Shown here: positions 57,454 through 64,000 of the stretch, one piece after another | How positions within the stretch are numbered: the stretch's first letter is position 1 | Layout of the letters: every line of letters starts with the position of its first letter | DNA from: Lepeophtheirus salmonis | Lineage: Eukaryota > Arthropoda > Copepoda > Siphonostomatoida > Caligidae | Length of the DNA: 64,000 nt | Reading direction: 5' to 3' | NCBI RefSeq assembly: GCF_016086655.4 | Contig: NC_052144.2 | Coordinates: 33,883,896-33,947,895, forward strand | Notes under the pieces: generated by a model | The model's database searches: none | What the model was told of the DNA's origin: nothing | Seen by the model: only the letters and a program-made list of their open reading frames with translations | Made by a program: the position numbers and the translations under genes

Positions 57454-58284
57454 CATTCTACAAATACTGTTTTTCTAAAGTCTATCAAATTATTATGATT
57501 AATGGTCTTGATTAAAGTTTGAACAATTATTACACTTGACTTTTAGTGAAGAATGTCTATTTAGGTATATTGGAAAAGACAAAAACACAAGAGAGGCCAA
57601 TTAAGTAATTATCTACAAACATGGATATGGTGCACTACAAATAATCTTTTGTCGTCAGCAAATACCAATATTGATATAATCATGAAAGATTGTTTCAAGT
57701 CTTACTATTGTATCTTACATAGCGTATACCTAATATCTGCTTTAAAAATAAATAGAAAAATATATCAACATGCATTTATACATAGATACATAAAAGTCAT
57801 AAATCAGAGGATGCCATATACCGATTTTCCTGTAATAAATCAAGTCACTGAACCATGGTCTTGATTTTTAAAAGTGTCTCAAATGAAAAAATATATATAT
57901 TATTTTCAAAGTGCAATATTCATTGCAAGTTAGTGACATATCTTTTAAAAAATTATTCAATTTTTGTTAATATTTTTGTTAACTTCGTACATAGATAAGC
58001 AGACTTATTGATTGAAAACTTTTTCAAAATTAATTATTACTAATGGCAGCAAAATTATAAAAAGTGACTTCATGGCTGGGATATTTTGATGGATTAGAAC
58101 TACAAATTAGATACATTTTGATTGTAATCAATCCATCTTTATTAAAAAAAAATCTATAAGTTCGTCAAATAACTAGAGTGTAATGTAGTTATTATTTTTC
58201 AACAAATACCTACTATTTACTTGGTAGGCCTGGTTCTCAATACGCCACTATATGTCGAGGCTCTGAAGCAGACACATTGTTTTC
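57454..58284. other. non-coding, no gene supported
   Basis: AT-rich flank of the right arm. The 71-codon frame at 57649-57864 is unrecognised. Confidence 0.4.
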
Positions 58285-58815
58285 AGTCTGAAACCACAAT
58301 CCAGTTATGAACGGTTTTGGAGGTATGAACAGGGGCTCCGTCGTACTAGAAAAGAAAAACGATTTACCCTATTTCTTTGACATCATAAAGACCTATGAAG
58401 CAACATTGGTCTTCAAGACGTCTAAGAAGTCGACATAAGTGAGTGTGCTTGATGGGAAACATGATCGAGGGCACTGGTATTGGAACACTCAGAATATATA
58501 TGGAATTGCTCTCAATGCAGATCAACCAGTCTTTTTTAATCGTAAACAGGATACAAAGTAAAGGTCTTCCTATTAGAGAAGATGATTTGGTCACCATTTT
58601 GTTTCAAGTAAAATTGTATTTGACTACAACGCTCTAGCCAGAGTTCTTTATGACCTCGAGTCAAAAGAGGCATCTCAACATTCTCAATGACTAATATTCT
58701 GCTATTTAACTGGTTTAGACACTATGGATGTATGTATCTATGGTCTTATTCATGGCCCTCTCCGACATCTTCAGGTATTTGGTTGACCTCAAACACCTTC
58801 TTGACTGCTTGGGTT
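58285..58815 (-). pseudogene. Tc1/mariner transposase relic (family G)
   Basis: On the reverse strand from about 58815: P-T-Q-A-V-K-K-V-F-E-V (second DNA-binding domain), then VEMPLLTRGHKELWLERCSQ, I-Q-F-Y-L-K-Q-N-G-D-Q and IIFSNRKTFTLYPVYD. The usual catalytic SDEKTF is SNRKTF, so the first Asp is lost. After several frame changes it gives YDGAPVHTSKTVHNWI (second Asp, usually QQDGAPAHT). Stops and frameshifts are numerous. The core is compressed relative to a full transposase. No terminal repeats were identified. Confidence 0.72.
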
Positions 58816-60703
58816 GGATTTTCACAATATAAAATAGTAAAAAAGTATGTCTAAAAAATTGCATAAAATGTCGTTACACATCGTTTAAAATGTGAGACGC
58901 GCCATTTTTGAACTTGTTCCTATGAATAAAACTAGAAATATTAATATTGATAGTTCTTCATTACCGAAAGATATAGAAATAAGGTTTTTTCCGATCTTTA
59001 TGAGCATTGTTAGCAAAAATAAAAGTTCAAAAAAACTAAATATTCATGGAGATATTACATATTTAAACAAGTATAAATCCTAAAGTTGAAAATCTACACT
59101 TCTTTCTTCAATATTTCAAACAATATAATAAACTATTTTTTAGAAAATAAATAATATATTAAACACAAACTTTTTAAACAAATCAAACCTAATATAAATA
59201 AAACGATATTACCTGTGATTTTAAAGGATTCGATTGAAGCACTTTTTTGTTGCTCCCTCTAGTGTTCGGTAACTTGTACCCCAGGTAATTTTTCAATACA
59301 ATCACTTAACTGATTTGCTTTATTTAACACATAAATCTATGAATTTCCGGATAAGAATTCTAAACAATAAAAAAATTATCTTAGGTTGAAAATAAGTCAG
59401 AGCTCAGGATTGGGCCTCGACTCGTGTAGTCTCAAAGGGCTGTGGATAACGCAAGACAAATAACTAAAGTGATGAAATACGACTCATAGAAACTTACTAG
59501 CAATGTAAGAATGACAACATGTCCAGTGGGCAAACGAGGCACGATCTCCCTTACCTGCTACGTATTGTATGTAACTCAAGAGAATTTCTTTATATATATA
59601 TATATATATGTAAATCAATTACATCAAACATAAGCCTTCAAAATCATTTAGTTATACTTATATAGTTGAGTAATTAGCGTATACCTTAATTAAAAGTTCC
59701 AAATCAGATTAATTAGAATCGATATATGTTCAGTACACTCCCATTAATTAAAAATATAGCAATAATATACCCAAATTAATCCTATTCCTTTGATTACATC
59801 CATCGTTTTTATTATTATTTATTATGTGAGGACTAATTAAACCTGTGGAATATGAAAGACTCTATAGTGAAATTAACGTGGTGAGTGAATACTATTCATT
59901 AATAAATAGAGTCACTTGATTAAATAACTTCATATAGATTTGGGTGTTAATTTCCGGGGCGTATATTGTACATATGTACTCAAAGGTAATGAAATATATA
60001 TAAATACTACTCTGATAAAAAGATCTTCCTTATTTCTCATTCCAAATTCAATTTTTAATTGACTCTCTCCACAACATATGTTAAAAATATCCGCCATTTC
60101 TTATATATAGTTTGTTTTTGACTCATTTAGAGGTTAAAAGTATTTTGGTGTGCCCTGTAATTTTTTAATATTGAAACAAACGGAAAGAAAAAATCAATTA
60201 GTGGGAAAATTCTTGAAATACCTTTGAAAAACTGTTTATTTTTCTAAAATAGTTTTTTTTTTTTTTTACAAAATGCTGAATTTTACATATTTTTAATTTC
60301 CCATAAATTGAGTTTTTGTCTCCTTTTTTAAAAATAGTTAAAAATCCCGGAGATGCCCAAAGACCTCTAATATTTTTATCTCTCAAAATCAAACTAAGAA
60401 TGCAAACGATTACCAACATAATAAAGAAAGAAATTGTAGAATTAAATAATATTTTTTTTTTTTGCAATGCGATGTTAATTTGCAAAAAGTTAATAAATAA
60501 ATATATTTAAACATTTTCTACACAAAAGTTTCTAATTTATCTTTAATATCTAATATTTGTGCTCTCATCACACTAATTTCGACTCCTTGCGATATCGGAT
60601 GCCTATTATATACTGGAGGCATTCCTTGAACGTGCCCAACAATTATGAACTCATGTGAATAACCATCTTTATAAGTTAATTTTAGTTCATGTAGAAGTAT
60701 ATA
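58816..60703. other. non-coding, no gene supported
   Basis: A TA run lies at about 59592-59610. The antisense frames at 60198-60485 and 60518-60730 have no recognised domain. The latter reaches into the family C element. Confidence 0.4.
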
Positions 60704-61342
60704 TGGGTCGTTCCATTGAAATCTAAACACTTACTAATTCAGGTTGAGTGATTCTAATTAATTCATATTTCGATATATTAAACCATAAACAATTAGTTAT
60801 TAAACGAAACAAACTTGAGCTCTTTAGTTTACGTACTAATCACGTAAATGACACTTGAATGTGATTGACAAATTTCCATTCGCGCACTCCTAGCAATTGG
60901 GTGTCACCCTAGGTCAATCCCCTCAACTCCATGAGAGTCCATGCAAGAATCTCGGGGTATGTCACCAGACTGTCCAGAGAACTATACAAAAAGTATGTAG
61001 AAAGATCCTTGTGGTAATAGAAAGGCCACTTACGACACCAACAATGAAAGAAGCCTATCTTCTCTGTTGCAAATCTCTCTTGAATGAATCTTTTGAGTTC
61101 TTTAGAACTCTTTTTTGACACTTTTGGCTCCATTACAGCCGTTGATGTGAGCCCCCACGACTGTAAATTTAATTTTGCATCCATGTTAGGGGAAGGCCTG
61201 CAGTGGGATCAGTGGGATTAAGAGAACTTAGACACACATATATTTATAGTATTAATTTTGTTGAAATTCTATTGTTGATCAATGAATTATATCTTGTTGA
61301 AGTTTACAATCCAAAGTGTTTGGATTTTAATGAGCAACTCGG
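60704..61342 (+). mobile_element. Tc1/mariner element, family C copy 2, heavily deleted
   Basis: TA at 60702-60703 and 61343-61344. Left end TGGGTCGTTCCATTGAAATC then TAAACACTTACTAATT. Reverse-complemented right end CCGAGTTGCTCATTAAAATC then CAAACACTTTG. Subterminal text matches the copy at 46023-46884 on both sides (CATATTTCGATATATTAAA, CAACAAAATTAA, GTCTAAGTTCTCTTAA). The forward relic at about 60900-61120 reads NLGVCHQTVQRTIQKVCRKI and IERPLLTTPTMKEAYLLCCK-like text (LLCCKSLLNE), the helix-turn-helix and linker. All catalytic motifs are gone. Confidence 0.75.
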
Positions 61343-61744
61343 TACATATAAACTATGAAATCGAGGACAGTATTAACCGGCCCTTTTTCTTGAATATCTA
61401 AGAAGCTATAGCCACATAATTTATTTCCTCAATTGCATGCTAAAATGCCAAATATCCTTTTTTTCAACTTTTCTTTCAGACAATTCTTACCAACTGATTT
61501 TGAGGGATGAAAGTAACTTTTTTGAGAACTAATATTTTTTTAATAATGTGTTCTGTATTTTCATTGTTTTTCTTATAAAATATATAATTAGCAACAAGTT
61601 ATGCAATTCTCACCATATTGTATTTTATTATCATGTAAGGTTGTACATTTAATACCCAGAACAGGTGTCGGACCATTGTGAAAATGCTAGTGCGCCGTAC
61701 TATATTGTTGTTAAATATCTGAATCAAGGTGTCTTTGTATAAGT

Positions 61745-61925
61745 GGTAAAATGAAATCCATATTTTTTTCATTAGTGTCGATCTCGTTGGGCATCAAAAC
61801 TGTGATTTCCTTGAAGGTCAGACTCGACAATTTCCGTTATTTTATCCACATTTGTGAGAATTGTCTTTCCAGAACGTGGCGGATCAATGACATAAAGATT
61901 ACAGAAACAGAATCAACGAAACCAA
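61745..61925 (-). pseudogene. short mariner transposase relic
   Basis: The reverse strand reads DPPRSGKTILTNVDKITEIV then ESDLQGNHSFDAQRDR. This resembles the mariner linker and second DNA-binding domain (pattern PRSGRP....D.I..(I/L)(V/I)E.D). It is short and flanked by unrelated text. Confidence 0.4.
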
Positions 61926-63699
61926 AATTGCAGTAGATTGACTTTTACAATATGGGGACCAAAATTATACTACACATTTTCAGCTGCCTAGCTTGCATTT
62001 TAACCTTATTCGAAGAAAAGCTCTAAAATATAAAGCATTTTCTTTTGCCAGGTCTGTATCTTTGATTCGTTCTCAAACAATACCGAGTGAAATAGTCATA
62101 AAACTACCTAAAAAGTACGCAATCTTATCTTTCTTGAGACATGTAGCATAAAACGATCACGATTATACAATGCGATATACACATTACTAAAGCCGTCTAT
62201 TAGAAAAATAATTATTTTTTGTTTACTATAAACATTATATTGGCGTATAATAGCTTGAAAGGGATAATTCAGAGCCTATTTATATATTCTTCAATCTAAT
62301 CTCTTAACGTAAACTTGATAATTTATTGTTGCAACTCTACCCGTCAATATTTACGGGTCGCATTCAAATGATATTTGTGAAAATCTGTTCCAGATTCCTC
62401 TGCAAAGGAATTCCGCCCCTGAAATTTGTACAGTAGATTATGCATTAATAAGTTATAAAACACTAACTGTTGGTGTATTGTCAGTCTCTATAGTATAGTA
62501 TGTATGTTAATACATTTACAATTAAATATACCTAATGTATCTTTCAACTTCTTATAATGGCAATGTCTAGACGTGGTACAAAAAGAAATGTCTTCAAGGA
62601 TATGGATGTATCTAATCATTTGTTAAATGTGAGATCCGAAAAATATTATGATATCAACCCATGTCTGATAATGCCAGGTTCAAATGCCATTTTATATATA
62701 CATATATATATTTCCACGAAACCAATTTATAATACAAACTTATAGATTTAATGCAATAAATATAAGCTTTTAAATTAAAACTTGACGTACCTATCGCTCA
62801 TTTTAAAAAAAACCTTGACAAAAATGTATGACCCCTTTATAAAGTCCATTAAGGATCCCAAATATTTTATTTTTAAGTATATATATAAACACTTTTAAAA
62901 TATATGGCTCAACTTAATTTATAATTTTGTTCAAATATAATGAAATAACAACATGGTATAAATCCTTTAAATGAAATTAATTATGATAAATCGAGAATAC
63001 TTAATACGTATTTACTTATTTATTTCTTATAATAATTTTATGAATGAGTACTAATATTGAATTTATTGTCCCTTTATAATTAGTCCTACAATGGTGTATA
63101 TTACGAATATATGTATAAATATTGTATTTATTTGATGAAAATTAATATTTGGGGTTCTTTTTTTTACAAAGTTTCTCTCTTCCCCTCTTGGACTTTCTTT
63201 TCTCTCCAGCCCCACCACCCCTCCCCTCCCAGAAGCAATTATTTTTTTTATTAAATAAATAACAAGAAGTATTATATCATTTTATTTTTACCTGAGCTTA
63301 AGGCCTTCTGGTGGCATTTTTTTAAGGATTTACCTATTTCTAGAATGAACTTTTTTTCAAAAAACGAAAAAGTTTTATCCTTTTTTTTTTGTCCCCAGTC
63401 CCATAATATGCCATTATCTATGGCATCTTGTCATATTATTCAGGTCTAAAACGTGTCCCTGCTCTAGTAGGACGTTGTGTTATTTTTCCGGCTTCCCAGA
63501 GGTTTTTGACGTTAGTTTAAAAAAATGGCAGCGATCAAAGAAGTATTTATTCCACAATTTTGGAAAAAGGCAGAGTGTTCTTCTTGCAATCCGTGTTAGA
63601 CGAGACAATGATGAGATTTGAATCTTCTTAAGCCTGCACAGGTTATTTGGTCAAGTTAAAAGTATGCAGCTGGGAGGTCATTTGTAAGGCAAAAAGACA
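61926..63699. other. non-coding, no gene supported
   Basis: AT-rich sequence with a pyrimidine-rich stretch at about 63165-63232. The forward 62-codon frame at 62557-62745 is unrecognised. Confidence 0.4.
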
Positions 63700-64000
63700 T
63701 TGCTCCATACCGCACTGCAAAGGAAATATTGACCTGGTTGTCATATATACATTTTTTTTTTTTACTATGGGACCCAGTGTTTGGCCTCCAAGCTCACCCG
63801 ACCTCAACGCCATGGATTTTTTTTGGATAGGATGCACTTGGACAACTCATTAACAGATCCCCCTACAACATAAAATCCGAGATTATGTCCAGGATCCGGG
63901 AAGAATTCCGAAATCTGCCAAAAGAGACTGTCATCAAAATCTGATCCCGCTTTTGAGATCAAGTCGCATGCGTTATTGATGCCAAAGGAGATTTATATTG
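63700..64000 (+). pseudogene. Tc1/mariner transposase relic (family G), C-terminal part, runs off the window
   Basis: Forward: A-P-Y-R-T-A-K-E-I-L-T-W-L (just after the second Asp position), then PSVWPPSSPDLNAMDFFW (third Asp). It then frame-shifts into SPYNIKSEIMSRIREEFRNL, PKETVIKI and a final V-I-D-A-K-G-D. The C-terminal layout matches the copy at 13739-13930. Stops are present in the tail. The true end may lie beyond 64000. Confidence 0.75.

Overview
The window is AT-rich, non-coding-dominated eukaryotic DNA. It carries GT-AG introns, TATA and AATAAA signals, many homopolymer and dinucleotide runs, and a dense load of decayed Tc1/mariner and hAT transposons. There is no bacterial gene organisation, rRNA, CRISPR or long single-exon housekeeping gene. 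The style (very AT-rich, mariner-riddled, short secreted Gly/Tyr-rich proteins, TCAGT initiator) fits an arthropod. My best guess is a parasitic copepod of the salmon-louse type, but that is inference and the window does not prove it. Only two intact host genes can be supported. They are near-identical copies of one two-exon gene, in opposite orientations, at 51.87-52.64 kb (+) and 56.42-57.25 kb (-). Each has its own TATA box, initiator, 79-nt intron and polyadenylation signal. Each encodes a signal peptide, a short acidic spacer, and four Gly/Tyr/His-rich units. Every unit starts SAEPYYGG and the units are separated by Lys-Arg, which is the layout of a secreted multi-peptide precursor. The copies lie tail to tail as about 1.12 and 1.19 kb inverted arms around a spacer of about 3.5 kb. 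They differ mainly by two in-frame repeat expansions. Layout: 0-32.7 kb is non-coding DNA with dispersed repeats. These are a fold-back element at 0.47-0.79 kb; an AT-rich family with CAGGGGCGTC-type ends (R1, about eight copies in the window); a 0.6-0.9 kb family (R2, at 3.8-4.8, 26.1-26.4 and 31.1-31.7 kb); mariner-derived MITEs; hAT-type MITEs with near-perfect 8-bp target duplications; and one copy of what looks like a taxonomically widespread conserved repeat at 19.2 kb. From 32.7 to 38.2 kb is a nest of at least five Tc1/mariner elements plus a hAT transposase fragment. From 38.2 to 51.6 kb there are further mariner relics and two copies of a tRNA-derived SINE. From 51.6 to 57.5 kb is the inverted gene pair, with a transposase relic in the spacer. 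From 57.5 to 64 kb are more Tc1/mariner relics, the last running off the window end. A recurring theme is that most transposase relics have lost the catalytic core but kept both ends, and two copies of one family share the same deletion junction. This indicates that an internally deleted, non-autonomous form was itself mobilised. All family assignments were made by reading motifs, without a database search.
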